A DNA stretch of 28,952 nt, taken from IMG/VR virus record IMGVR_UViG_3300031857_001014, positions 1 to 28,952 of that record; one strand, given 5' to 3'. This stretch comes from a virus. The notes beneath the pieces are model-generated. The model saw nothing but the letters and a program-made list of their open reading frames with translations, ran no database searches and was not told the origin of the DNA. Position numbers and translations under genes: made by a program. Below, piece by piece: positions 20,530-27,451 of the stretch; position 1 is the first letter of the stretch, and each line of letters begins with the position of its first letter.

Positions 20530-20890
20530 GGGAATCCTTAATTAACAGCTTTTCTAAAAGATTGACCACCCTATGCTCTTGGACTTCAATTTCTTCCTGA
20601 GAAGACTTAGGGTCTTGGGCCACAGTCATAAGGTCATGCAAAAAGACATGAAGCAGCTCATGTAGGGCCGTCTGGTCTAAAGATTCCTGAGTAATTTTTT
20701 CCGCGCCAAAATCACCCAAACGATAAGTCGCAAGCCTGGCAGGCTCATTGAATTCCACTGAGGCCATGGCATTCTTTGCAGGCTTCAATCCCTTCTCAAT
20801 GCGCCAGTCGCCAAGGTTAAGGATTTTCTGCCACTTCTTTACACTTTGTGCAAAGAGCGCGGCATCTTGTGGTGTAGGAATGTTAGACAT
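20516..20890 (-). CDS. Small zinc metallopeptidase-like protein
   Basis: The 124-residue product has a zincin motif HELLH at 77-81 followed by HD, in a helix preceded by DQTALHELLHVFLHDLM. A downstream acidic helix (SQEEIEVQEHRVVNLLEKLL) could give the third ligand. The N-terminal half has WQKILNLGDWRIEKG and AMASVEFNEPARLATYRLGD, as in minimal phage metallopeptidases related to the SprT or ImmA type. It could cleave a host or virion protein; no target is evident. AAGG lies seven bases before the ATG. It lies between the endolysin and the phosphoesterase genes. Confidence 0.75.
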   Translation of the reverse strand: MSNIPTPQDAALFAQSVKKWQKILNLGDWRIEKGLKPAKNAMASVEFNEPARLATYRLGDFGAEKITQESLDQTALHELLHVFLHDLMTVAQDPKSSQEEIEVQEHRVVNLLEKLLIKDSHGQP

Positions 20891-20925
20891 ATCAACACCT
20901 TATATGACTTTTATGTCAATTTAAT

Positions 20926-21522
20926 TTAAGTGGCCAATACAGCCAGCGCATGGTTGATGTGTTTAATGCGGTCGTCAAGCCCTATGAACCCGCCATTGAT
21001 CTTTTTGGTCATGGTCTTATAGTCTTTGATATCAGCATATTGGTTGAGCTTCTGAGTATCCCAAAACCATCCGGCAGTCAGCGCAGCATACTGGGGCGTG
21101 GCCACCAGCTCAGGCTGCATGATCAAGTCCACACCAAGCGCTTGGCCTGCATGGTGATAGTTAGCCGACCCAGTCAATTGAATGCACCCACGGCCTCTGA
21201 AACGATACCCATCCCCACTGGCCTCATCCCTATTACCCATGCGACTGCTGTAAACAGTGTTTGCAATGAGCTTGGGATTTCTGGCGCACATCTGGGCCTT
21301 GGCAGCGTCAAAGCGCTTGGGCCAGAGCTTTTGCAAAGCCTCTGCGCGATAGTTCAAGTTTTCTTCCAAGATTCTGAAATTGCCACACTCATGGCCACAC
21401 TGGCCAATAAAGGCAGCCTGGCGCAATGGCGTTGAAATGTCAAAGCGCTGGAAAGTCTCATTGAGGGCATCCACCCACTCTGGGCCAATGTGCAGTTGGG
21501 CCAGCTGTTCACTATTGACCAT
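20926..21522 (-). CDS. Endolysin, glycoside hydrolase family 19 (chitinase-like)
   Basis: The 198-residue product is a GH19 muramidase/chitinase-type endolysin that would cut the glycan strands of peptidoglycan at lysis. Features include FIGQCGHECGNFRILEENLN (catalytic Glu45 region and Glu53/54), GYRFRGRGCIQLTG at 105-118, and ALTAGWFWDTQKLNQYAD further on. There is no signal peptide, so release depends on a holin-type membrane protein, of which several candidates lie upstream. It overlaps the end of the Rz-like gene by 11 bases. The domain fills the whole protein; no separate cell-wall-binding domain is present. Confidence 0.9.
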   Translation of the reverse strand: MVNSEQLAQLHIGPEWVDALNETFQRFDISTPLRQAAFIGQCGHECGNFRILEENLNYRAEALQKLWPKRFDAAKAQMCARNPKLIANTVYSSRMGNRDEASGDGYRFRGRGCIQLTGSANYHHAGQALGVDLIMQPELVATPQYAALTAGWFWDTQKLNQYADIKDYKTMTKKINGGFIGLDDRIKHINHALAVLAT

Positions 21523-21976
21523 TGACTAAAACCCTCACTTCGTTATAGGCGTTGATGCAGGCGTTGAGCCTGCTGATGGCTTTGTCTCCTTCGGCTGCGA
21601 TGTCGATAAGAGCTGCAATAGTCTGTCGCTCAGATTCGCTTGCATCGGTGCTATTTCCTGTGGCAGTGCTGGCACTTGCATTGGCTTGTGGACAACTTGG
21701 GGCTGGGAGGCGCAGCCGACCAGTCCTAGCAAGCTCATGCATAGCAGACTGTTTTTTCTTGACATCATCTTGGGCCTTTCTGAGTTTTGTTTCCTGATCT
21801 TGCAGTTTCTCGCCAAGCTCTTTCTCTTTGGCTCTGGCTTCTTCATTCTTTTGGGCAATGGCCAGTTTCATGTCATTGTCCCTGTCTTCCCAGCCAAAGT
21901 GATAGCCACCTCGGTAAGAGCCAAACAAGGCAATGCAGATTGCCAGGGCGATATAGGGTAATGGGATGCCAAACAT
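21512..21976 (-). CDS. Rz-like inner-membrane spanin
   Basis: The 154-residue product has an N-terminal membrane anchor (PLPYIALAICIALFGSYRGG), a charged coiled-coil region (residues 40-80, KNEEARAKEKELGEKLQDQE and following), and a C-terminal helical segment (RQTIAALIDIAAEGDKAISR). This is the layout of i-spanins (Rz), which join an outer-membrane lipoprotein to fuse the two membranes after peptidoglycan is cut. Support is strong because a lipoprotein frame is embedded within it and the endolysin gene follows. It starts in a TAATG overlap with the upstream membrane protein gene. Confidence 0.85.
   Translation of the reverse strand: MFGIPLPYIALAICIALFGSYRGGYHFGWEDRDNDMKLAIAQKNEEARAKEKELGEKLQDQETKLRKAQDDVKKKQSAMHELARTGRLRLPAPSCPQANASASTATGNSTDASESERQTIAALIDIAAEGDKAISRLNACINAYNEVRVLVNGQ
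21535..21768 (-). CDS. Rz1-like outer-membrane lipoprotein spanin, embedded in Rz
   Basis: This gene lies entirely within the Rz gene in another frame. From ATG 21768 it gives 77 residues: MMSRKNSLLCMSLLGLVGCA, a signal peptide with the lipobox LVGC, then a proline-containing periplasmic part (QPQVVHKPMQVPALPQEI). AAAGG lies six bases upstream of the ATG, supporting this start over the longer open frame. The nested arrangement is the classic embedded Rz/Rz1 form. It would pair with the Rz-like protein across the periplasm. Confidence 0.85.
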   Translation of the reverse strand: MMSRKNSLLCMSLLGLVGCASQPQVVHKPMQVPALPQEIAPMQANLSDRLLQLLSTSQPKETKPSAGSTPASTPITK

Positions 21977-22473
21977 TATTCTGACTCCCGTCTGGCAATG
22001 GCCAGCTGCTCACGCTCATGGTCATCCTCAAGATGGTCCGGTGGCGTTGTGGGTGGTGGACCAGGTGTCCAAGACTCATCAAGCTCTGGATTGGTCCAAG
22101 TTGGCATTGCCCCAAATGGCTGACTTGGGATGCCGTTGGTGCTTGCAGTAAACCCGTGGTTGTTGCTGTAACCATACTGGCCTTGCATAGGCTGGCACAT
22201 TGGCTGGCCCATGGGTGGTGTCTGCTGCCTAGAAGTCATTGCACGTTTGCCAATCACACCGCCAATACCGCCCACAATCAATAGAACGATATCGTTCAGC
22301 ATCTTGGTATATGCCTGGTCAATCGGGGCCATGCTCTTGATAGGCTGGGTCACAAAGGTCACAGAATACAAAAGCGCAATCACGATAAAGAAAAGAATCA
22401 GGGTGACAGCAAGCACCACAATGCTCCAGACCCTGACCTCGATCTCTTCAGTTGTTAGGTTTAACTTCGTCAA
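21976..22473 (-). CDS. Membrane protein with two spans, holin candidate (165 aa)
   Basis: The start is TTG at 22473, with GGAG seven bases upstream. A first membrane helix lies at about 16-40 (VWSIVVLAVTLILFFIVIAL) and a second at about 61-76 (DIVLLIVGGIGGVIG). The long C-terminal tail is hydrophilic, rich in Pro, Gln and Met and then acidic (TPPDHLEDDHEREQLAIARR). Directly upstream of the spanin and endolysin genes, it is a reasonable holin or antiholin candidate, although the tail is longer than usual. It overlaps the lipoprotein gene by 26 bases. Confidence 0.65.
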   Translation of the reverse strand: MTKLNLTTEEIEVRVWSIVVLAVTLILFFIVIALLYSVTFVTQPIKSMAPIDQAYTKMLNDIVLLIVGGIGGVIGKRAMTSRQQTPPMGQPMCQPMQGQYGYSNNHGFTASTNGIPSQPFGAMPTWTNPELDESWTPGPPPTTPPDHLEDDHEREQLAIARRESE

Positions 22474-22639
22474 CTTTTTTCTCCAAGATTGGTGCTACCA
22501 AGTATTCTGGGCAAGTCTGGGTAAACAGACATCTAGGCTTTTGGCACTCTGTCGCATGAAAATTGTCAGGATTCTGGCACTTGTATCGATATTTTTCGTC
22601 ACAGCCAGTCAGCAGTAAAAGTAGCAATAGATATTTCAT
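22448..22639 (-). CDS. Small Cys-rich lipoprotein (63 aa)
   Basis: The start MKYLLLLLLLTGCDEKYRYK gives a lipoprotein signal with lipobox LLTGC, so Cys13 would be lipidated. The mature part of about 50 residues has five more cysteines (YKCQNPD, TECQKPRCLFTQTCPEY) that could form disulfides in the periplasm. Similar short DEKYRY-type lipoproteins are familiar in phage lysis regions. It may be an extra outer-membrane lysis or superinfection-exclusion factor. The ATG overlaps the previous stop as ATGA. Confidence 0.75.
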   Translation of the reverse strand: MKYLLLLLLLTGCDEKYRYKCQNPDNFHATECQKPRCLFTQTCPEYLVAPILEKKVDEVKPNN

Positions 22640-22791
22640 TTCCCTAGTCCCACTTTGCCAAGCAATAAATTGACTATTTTGTCAGATAAATCATCTGGCA
22701 GAAACTTCATAAAACCCAAGAAATAAAGCGCCACGCATCCGTAAACGAATATCTTGAGGCATAGGTCAAAGGTCTTTTGATACTCATTCAT
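22636..22791 (-). CDS. Single-span membrane protein (51 aa)
   Basis: The ATG overlaps the previous stop (ATGA at 22788-22791), and the stop overlaps the lipoprotein start in the same way. The product begins MNEYQKTFDLCLKIFVYGCV, has a membrane helix at about 10-30 (continuing ALYFLGFMKFLP) and a short helical tail (DDLSDKIVNLLLGKVGLGK). It is a possible holin-type or accessory lysis protein. No family is named from sequence alone. Confidence 0.6.
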   Translation of the reverse strand: MNEYQKTFDLCLKIFVYGCVALYFLGFMKFLPDDLSDKIVNLLLGKVGLGK

Positions 22792-23288
22792 CTGCCGCCA
22801 CATCTGCGAGTTGTTGCACAGAAGTCCATCAATTCATTGATGCCAATTGCCACCAGAAACAAGACAAAAGCCACACCGCCAATGATCATGGCCAGCTCAT
22901 TCATTTCTTGCTCTTTGGCTTTAGCCTCTTTCTCGGCCTTCTTTAATGCGCTTAATTCTTTGGCATCAGCCAAGTCCATCTCGGCCTGCCTGGCCTTGAT
23001 TTTGTTCCAGACATCAATCTTGCCAGTCTGCATGAAAAGCATTTTTAGCTCTTCCTCAAAGGCTCTGGCCTGTTCCAGTGCCATCTCAATCTGCAAGGCC
23101 GTACCCATGTTTGAGCCTTTGCCAGACTGCTTTGCTTGAAGCATGGCCTTGGTGGCCACAGACTTTGCGTCAAACATCTTGCCAATCATTGGGGCAAGTG
23201 AGCCTAAATCATTGGCCACCTTGCTGGCCTTTTTGACCATGCTGATGGCGCTTTGTATCCCCGCCAGGGCCGTCATCGGATCAATCAT
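22788..23288 (-). CDS. Coiled-coil protein with C-terminal membrane anchor (166 aa)
   Basis: The start at 23288 (MIDPMTALAGIQSAISMVKK) is set by an ATGA overlap with the micropeptide before it; the frame is open to 23312. A helical N-terminal half is followed by a charged coiled coil (about residues 100-132, rich in Glu, Lys and Ala, ending EKEAKAKEQEM) and a membrane helix (ELAMIIGGVAFVLFLVAIGI). The short tail contains Cys and Arg. Proteins with this plan are common near phage holin and tail genes, function unknown. It may scaffold lysis proteins at the inner membrane. Confidence 0.65.
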   Translation of the reverse strand: MIDPMTALAGIQSAISMVKKASKVANDLGSLAPMIGKMFDAKSVATKAMLQAKQSGKGSNMGTALQIEMALEQARAFEEELKMLFMQTGKIDVWNKIKARQAEMDLADAKELSALKKAEKEAKAKEQEMNELAMIIGGVAFVLFLVAIGINELMDFCATTRRCGGR

Positions 23289-23404
23289 TTTCTCTTCTCC
23301 CACTTGAGACAAACAACCTTCCGATTGTAGACATCACCAGTCCATGCCCACCTGGTGCATCGATATTCTGTGGTTGCTGCTAATAGGACCAGAGCATAGA
23401 TCAT
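23285..23404 (-). CDS. Micropeptide with hydrophobic N-terminus and two Cys (39 aa)
   Basis: The ATG overlaps the previous stop (ATGA at 23401-23404), and its stop overlaps the next start (23285-23288). The product begins MIYALVLLAATTEYRCTRWA, then WTGDVYNRKVVCLKWEKRK. The hydrophobic first ten residues could be a weak export signal, and Cys16 and Cys32 could pair. The TGDVYNRKVVCL.W string is familiar from small phage lysis-region proteins. Two flanking 4-base overlaps support it. Confidence 0.65.
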   Translation of the reverse strand: MIYALVLLAATTEYRCTRWAWTGDVYNRKVVCLKWEKRK

Positions 23405-23493
23405 GGCCAAAACGAAATGATGACAAAAAACGACCAAATAATGGTCGCTGTAAGCAAGGCCGCAGCAATGAATGCTACGGCCCAGTCTTTCAT
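23401..23493 (-). CDS. Membrane micropeptide (30 aa)
   Basis: This gene is embedded in a chain of 4-base overlaps: its ATG overlaps the XhlA-like stop (ATGA at 23490-23493) and its TGA overlaps the next ATG. The product begins MKDWAVAFIAAALLTATIIW and ends SFFVIISFWP, one long transmembrane helix with a very short N-terminal charged part. It may be a small holin, pinholin-like protein or lysis modulator. No family is recognised. Confidence 0.6.
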   Translation of the reverse strand: MKDWAVAFIAAALLTATIIWSFFVIISFWP

Positions 23494-23717
23494 TTTTTAA
23501 GCCATGTTTGCCAGATAGCCCCAGCCGCCATGATTGAAGCAGCCACCCACAGAATAGGCTTGGCAGCAGAAGCAATCCACCCAAGCACTTTAAAAGCGCC
23601 TTGCAAAGCATCAAAAGCCTCCACAAGACCTTTTGTATTCTTGTCTATGCTATCTACCTTGGTTTCGACTGCAAGCAGTCTTTCGTAGATTTGTTCGTGG
23701 GTGACTTCTTGTGTCAT
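23490..23717 (-). CDS. XhlA-like coiled-coil membrane protein, holin accessory candidate
   Basis: The 75-residue product has an N-terminal helix with heptad-like spacing (ERLLAVETKVDSIDKNTKGL, residues 12-31) and a C-terminal membrane segment (KPILWVAASIMAAGAIWQTW). This resembles small hemolysin XhlA-type phage proteins, which act with holins at the inner membrane. It begins the run of small membrane protein genes upstream of the endolysin and overlaps the tail-region gene before it as ATGA. The role in lysis is inferred. Confidence 0.65.
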   Translation of the reverse strand: MTQEVTHEQIYERLLAVETKVDSIDKNTKGLVEAFDALQGAFKVLGWIASAAKPILWVAASIMAAGAIWQTWLKK

Positions 23718-24139
23718 GTCCGTTCAACCCAAGATGTTGTGGCCTCATCCCATTGATAACGTACATTGCCACCATTCATAACGTCATTTGCTGGTCTTGC
23801 TACTGGTGCAGCCCATGTCATTGTGTCAATGTAACCAATCCAAGATGGATAAGGCTTACGGGCTTCATGTTCAGCAACTTTAGCTGCGTTGAATTCTGCT
23901 TCAGTTAGTACTTGTAATACACCAGCAATGTTTAGGTCAGCGTCTGCATCGCAAGTGCCATAGTATTTAGGCGCACGTAAGTATGTGCCATCAGATGCTG
24001 TTGGTACAGGCCATGTAGAACTGTCATGCCAAATGTGAGTCCAACCTTTGATGACTGGCATAGACGGGCCTGTGCGTTGTGGCTCTATCGTGCAAGGAAT
24101 TTTAGTGTTTGCATCTACTTCTGTCACGCAAATATACAT
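23714..24139 (-). CDS. Tail-fibre-associated hypothetical protein (141 aa)
   Basis: The product begins MYICVTEVDANTKIPCTIEP and ends with a Trp-rich segment (VRYQWDEATTSWVERT) like the short Y.WD..T.SW domain at the ends of phage tail or fibre-assembly proteins. The middle has LTEAEFNAAKVAEHEARKPY, a helical stretch. It lies between the Lcl-type receptor-binding gene and the lysis genes, where fibre chaperones are often found. AAGGA lies nine bases upstream of the ATG. The chaperone idea is inference. Confidence 0.55.
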   Translation of the reverse strand: MYICVTEVDANTKIPCTIEPQRTGPSMPVIKGWTHIWHDSSTWPVPTASDGTYLRAPKYYGTCDADADLNIAGVLQVLTEAEFNAAKVAEHEARKPYPSWIGYIDTMTWAAPVARPANDVMNGGNVRYQWDEATTSWVERT

Positions 24140-24157
24140 TTTAAATATTCCTTAAAA

Positions 24158-24799
24158 TTAAACAGCAATTCGTCTAACGGCACGAACATAAGAGGACACA
24201 CTAGTTTTACCAGTATTTCCATAAGCACCATTAGTAAAACTTTGATGTCTTGCATCTGTGCTATCAAATTCAGTGCTAGAAAAGTATATATCCGCAGCAA
24301 AAGATTCAGCCCCACCAGACTGAAATGCGGAAACTGATGTTTGAGCAGGAGTTCCACTGGAATAGTTTGAGCCTCGACTTGGAACAGCATTGGTATTTGT
24401 TCCAGAAACTCCACTATTTGTAGCGGTTGTAGGTTTTAAATTGTAATAGCAGATTTCAAGTTCATTTCTAGCTGGCATATACCAGTCAGTAAATCCACCA
24501 ATTGAAAGGTCTTCGCAGAATTGTGCGGCTGGATGACTAGCATTGTTCATATTGCTACTATTGGTTGGGCCATCAATAAGTGATGATGTTCCAGATGTGC
24601 TTGTTTCCGTTGTTTTCCATTGCAGCGAAACATTTTGACCAGATGCTTTAGGAGCAACGATTAAGTAATGCGTAGCTACACCCGATACGCCAATTTGACC
24701 AGCGTAAAACCCACCACCAAATGCCTGACCAATAACTGTCGGTACAGTTGGCGCAAACGACCTCTGGTTTTGAAAAACAGCTTGTAAAGCACCACTCAT
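24158..24799 (-). CDS. Lcl/DUF1566-type probable receptor-binding tail protein
   Basis: The start at 24799 ([20 protein letters not shown]) is set by an ATGA overlap with the fibre gene and by AGGGAG nine bases upstream; the frame runs to 24826. The 213-residue product contains an Lcl_C/DUF1566-like, C-type-lectin-like domain: [20 protein letters not shown], then [20 protein letters not shown] and a terminal SYVRAVRRI. Such folds bind ligands on tail tips, so this is a good candidate for host recognition. The gene looks more AT-rich than its neighbours, suggesting modular exchange. No reverse transcriptase or template repeat of a diversity-generating retroelement is seen. Confidence 0.7.
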   Translation of the reverse strand: MSGALQAVFQNQRSFAPTVPTVIGQAFGGGFYAGQIGVSGVATHYLIVAPKASGQNVSLQWKTTETSTSGTSSLIDGPTNSSNMNNASHPAAQFCEDLSIGGFTDWYMPARNELEICYYNLKPTTATNSGVSGTNTNAVPSRGSNYSSGTPAQTSVSAFQSGGAESFAADIYFSSTEFDSTDARHQSFTNGAYGNTGKTSVSSYVRAVRRIAV

Positions 24800-25599
24800 G
24801 TCAATCCACTCCCTGAAATAAGCCAAGTTGTTGAAGTCATTTTAATTGCTGTTGCTGAACCATATTGAGCAAGACTGCGTGAGCCTGTAGTGCCAGCAGA
24901 AGACAAGTACATAGTGTCAGTAGTAATTGCAATCGTAACCACTTGACTGGTCATGTTGATGAATGTGATTGCAGTTCCAATTGGATAGGCAACAGAACCA
25001 TTGTCAGGAATTGTGTATGTCCTTGCATTGGCATCACCTGATGGGTGAAATATATGCTTACCAGCATCAGCAAGAACTAATGTGTAGGCAGCAGATTGGC
25101 TATTTTGTGGGATGTTTCTAAAACCTACGGCATCTGTTCCATCTACTGTGCAAGATGACAATGTTCCGCTGGATGGTGTTCCCAATTGAGGAGTTGTTAA
25201 TACTGGGCTTGTAAGAGTCTTATTGGTCAAGGTCTGTGTGCCAGTTAATGTCACATCACCAGTGGCAGCAGCTGCAAAATCTAATGTGCCAGACCCGTTG
25301 GTCTTTAGGACATAGTTGGCCGTGCTGTCAGCTGTGGGCAATGTGAATGCTGTGACAAAGCTCTGCAAGTTGGAGTCATAGGCCAGCACATCAGTGCCAA
25401 TGGCCACGCCAAGCGCTGTCCTGGCTGCTGATGCCGTAGCGCCACCAGTTCCACCTTTTGTGACCTTTAGCACTGGCCCAGCGTCAAACAGCGCGTCAAT
25501 TGAATCTAGGTCTGAATTGATCTTCGTTCCCCAGCTGTCGGTAGATGCACCAACTTCGGGTTTGGTTAGCAATAGATTCGTGGTGGTTGTATCAGCCAT
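24796..25599 (-). CDS. Tail fibre-like protein (267 aa)
   Basis: The N-terminus [20 protein letters not shown] with [19 protein letters not shown] is a common opening of phage tail fibre or collar proteins. The body is low in charge and Thr/Ser/Gly-rich with repeated elements ([40 protein letters not shown]), typical of trimeric beta-structured fibres. The last third ([20 protein letters not shown]) is beta-rich. It precedes the Lcl-type protein with a 4-base overlap, suggesting the two form a fibre and its tip. The trimer is inferred. Confidence 0.75.
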   Translation of the reverse strand: MADTTTTNLLLTKPEVGASTDSWGTKINSDLDSIDALFDAGPVLKVTKGGTGGATASAARTALGVAIGTDVLAYDSNLQSFVTAFTLPTADSTANYVLKTNGSGTLDFAAAATGDVTLTGTQTLTNKTLTSPVLTTPQLGTPSSGTLSSCTVDGTDAVGFRNIPQNSQSAAYTLVLADAGKHIFHPSGDANARTYTIPDNGSVAYPIGTAITFINMTSQVVTIAITTDTMYLSSAGTTGSRSLAQYGSATAIKMTSTTWLISGSGLT

Positions 25600-25607
25600 T
25601 TTTCACC

Positions 25608-26420
25608 TCATGCGGCAATTTGCCAAGATTCACTATTATCAGCAATTGGAGTCCAAGTTTCACTTGAATCACTAATTGCAGTCCATGTTTCTGACTGGTC
25701 AGATATCGGTGTCCAAGTCTCTGAATTATCAGATATCCCAGACCAACTTTCTGCCGTGTCACTTTCTGCTTGCCATTTTAGTCTTGCATTGACCGCCATG
25801 GATGATGTTTCTGTGAAAGCAATAGCACCAGGCTGCCTGCGCTGCGCATCCACCGCCATGGTGCTTGTGCCAGTCACAGCAAAGCCAGAATTGCCAATGA
25901 TGCTGGTTGAGACTGTCAGTGTCGATGTGTCAACAATCAAAGCCTGGCCAATGGCGTATCTGAGACCACCCACCGCCATGGTGCTTGTGTCACTGATGGC
26001 GGCTGCGCCCACCGCATAACGCACCCCAGCCACGGCCATGGTGCTTGTGTCGCTGATAGTGGCCGCAGCAGTTGTCACCCTATTGGCTGCCACGGCCATG
26101 GTGCTTGTGCCAGTAATGGCCATTGCACCATCAAAGACCTCATTGGCCTGCACAGTCATTGTGCTGGTAGATGTGATTGCTATGGCAGCAGAGACATACC
26201 TGATGGCCGCCACCGCCATGGTGGACTGGTCAAAAATCTCAAATTGGGTATTGGAAACAGTAACACCAGCCACCGCCATGGTGCTGGTGTCTGAAATAAT
26301 TATTTGAGGCTCAAATGTGCCTCTGGAGTAGTTGCCCTTGCCGTAAGAGCCGTAGCCGTAGCCTACCCTCGGATCAGAGTATTGGCCAACACCAAAATTC
26401 CCCGATCCATAGGCTGCCAT
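25608..26420 (-). CDS. Two-tier tandem-repeat virion protein (270 aa)
   Basis: An N-terminal Gly/Tyr-rich segment (MAAYGSGNFGVGQYSDPRVG and following) leads into about nine 20-residue repeats with core TSTMAV (residues about 36-217). These are followed by five 10-residue repeats of the form SDxSETWTPI. No known enzyme motif is present. The regular spacing suggests a beta-solenoid or elongated fibre element. It sits between a gp80-like virion protein and the tail fibre gene, so a tail or decoration role is likely. The repeats are also strongly conserved at DNA level, implying recent expansion. Confidence 0.6.
   Translation of the reverse strand: MAAYGSGNFGVGQYSDPRVGYGYGSYGKGNYSRGTFEPQIIISDTSTMAVAGVTVSNTQFEIFDQSTMAVAAIRYVSAAIAITSTSTMTVQANEVFDGAMAITGTSTMAVAANRVTTAAATISDTSTMAVAGVRYAVGAAAISDTSTMAVGGLRYAIGQALIVDTSTLTVSTSIIGNSGFAVTGTSTMAVDAQRRQPGAIAFTETSSMAVNARLKWQAESDTAESWSGISDNSETWTPISDQSETWTAISDSSETWTPIADNSESWQIAA
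25611..25766. repeat. 30-bp tandem repeats (five 10-residue units)
   Basis: The end of the repeat-protein gene encodes five successive 10-residue units (SDTAESWSGI, SDNSETWTPI, SDQSETWTAI, SDSSETWTPI, ADNSESWQIA), so the DNA repeats with a 30-base period. The units differ by a few bases each. Such arrays can expand or contract by slippage or recombination. Confidence 0.85.
25769..26315. repeat. 60-bp tandem repeats (about nine 20-residue units)
   Basis: The core GCCATGGTGCTTGTG (plus strand) or a close variant recurs about every 60 bases, for example near 25856, 25976, 26036 and 26096, with diverged copies near 25793, 26153, 26214 and 26274. Each unit encodes TSTMAV plus 14 variable residues. 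Conservation is highest at the TSTMAV codons. Confidence 0.85.
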
Positions 26421-26421
26421 A

Positions 26422-26817
26422 TCAGGCCAAAGTGATGCTCAAAGATGCAGCTGGAATGCGCAAGACATCGCCATCATTGATGGTGCGCGCTGTGGTCAAA
26501 GGGGCCCAGGCCAAAAGGTTGCCAGAAGTGCTTGCGTCAAAAATGCCAGCCCAGCCCACTGATCCCCAGTTACCGCCAGAGGCAGCTGCAAACTCGATGG
26601 CCGCTGCATTGGTGAATGTCGTGGCCGTGCCAGAGCCTGAGATCGTGCCAGTGACCACGCGGGCATAAGCATTGCCAGACACCTCAGTGCCGCCACCCGT
26701 GTCACTGGGCGCAGCCGTGAAAAGGCCAACATACCAGGCTGTCGGGCGGGTTGCCGTGTTCGTTGTAAATAGAAAATTTAAAACTAGGTTTTCGGTGTAG
26801 TCGCTGAAAGATGACAT
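26422..26817 (-). CDS. gp80-like virion/tail protein (131 aa)
   Basis: The product begins MSSFSDYTENLVLNFLFTTN, followed by RPTAWYVGLFTAAPSDTGGG, a pattern seen in a family of phage proteins often annotated as tail fibre protein or gp80-like. The rest is beta-rich with SGNAYARVV, WGSVGWAGIFDAS and GDVLRIPAASLSITL. The exact role is not established; the conserved position after the head-tail adaptor suggests a particle component. It lies 10 bases after the adaptor gene and two bases before the repeat-protein gene. Confidence 0.7.
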   Translation of the reverse strand: MSSFSDYTENLVLNFLFTTNTATRPTAWYVGLFTAAPSDTGGGTEVSGNAYARVVTGTISGSGTATTFTNAAAIEFAAASGGNWGSVGWAGIFDASTSGNLLAWAPLTTARTINDGDVLRIPAASLSITLA

Positions 26818-26827
26818 GGTCTAGTCC

Positions 26828-27451
26828 TTATCCAAAAGTCTTTGCACGGGTCAGCAATGCACCACCAGAAGATGCACCGCGATCATCGGCAGTTTGTAAA
26901 TCATTTAAGGCTCGCTCATACAGCGTTGCCCATGTCTGGATTCTCGCATCATCTTGCAAGTATGGTGCAGCCTGGAGCAGTGATCCATACAGATAAATGT
27001 CTGGGCTTGATGCCAAAAGCCAGTTGCTGGCCACACTGCTTGATAACTTTGTCAACTTAGCGTAATAGGTCAGCTCAGTGGTGTAGTTTGCATCGGGTGT
27101 TGGGACAATTCGGAATTGGCCACCAACAACACCAAAGAATCTTGGTTTGCCACTGGCCGTGTATTCGGCTGCCTTGTTGTCCAAGGCATCAATGCTCAAA
27201 AATTCCAATGGTGTTTGGGGATTTGTGCTGGTGAGCTTGAGGGATTTGGTCTCAAGAAAGTCGCTTGGCACTGCGCCATATTGCGCGTCAAAAGACGCAT
27301 TGGCCCTGACGATCATCTGCCTGGTGCGCAGTGTTCGCTCCACTTGAGCCTCGGCCAGAGAGATAAAGTCGGGAATGACTGTGGTCAGGTCTGACCGATT
27401 AAGCCAGTCGCCAATGGATGTCTTCAGCTCTGTATATGTAGTCAGTGCCAT
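26828..27451 (-). CDS. Head-tail adaptor, P22 gp4-like
   Basis: The 207-residue product begins MALTTYTELKTSIGDWLNRS, then DLTTVIPDFISLAEAQVERT, the usual opening of podovirus adaptor proteins that bind under the portal ring. A helical bundle is followed by a beta-containing insertion (SDFLETKSLKLTS, RFFGVVGGQFRIVPTP) and a C-terminal helix (YLYGSLLQAAPYLQDDARIQ). It would form the dodecameric ring joining portal and nozzle. The start and the glycosyltransferase stop share one base (TAATG). The family is recalled by pattern, not by search. Confidence 0.75.
   Translation of the reverse strand: MALTTYTELKTSIGDWLNRSDLTTVIPDFISLAEAQVERTLRTRQMIVRANASFDAQYGAVPSDFLETKSLKLTSTNPQTPLEFLSIDALDNKAAEYTASGKPRFFGVVGGQFRIVPTPDANYTTELTYYAKLTKLSSSVASNWLLASSPDIYLYGSLLQAAPYLQDDARIQTWATLYERALNDLQTADDRGASSGGALLTRAKTFG

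Noticed and set aside
20891-20925. TTGACA and TATAAG in the gap after the metallopeptidase start as a leftward promoter
   Set aside because: The two boxes are only about 10 bases apart, and the best-spaced hexamer is a poor -10 match.
22211-22618. Plus-strand 135-codon frame in the lysis region
   Set aside because: It lies opposite the lipoprotein and membrane protein genes, whose starts and signals are well supported.
24158-24400. Possible variable repeat of a diversity-generating retroelement in the lectin-like gene
   Set aside because: The 3' end is not rich in AAY codons, and no reverse transcriptase or template copy was seen in the window.
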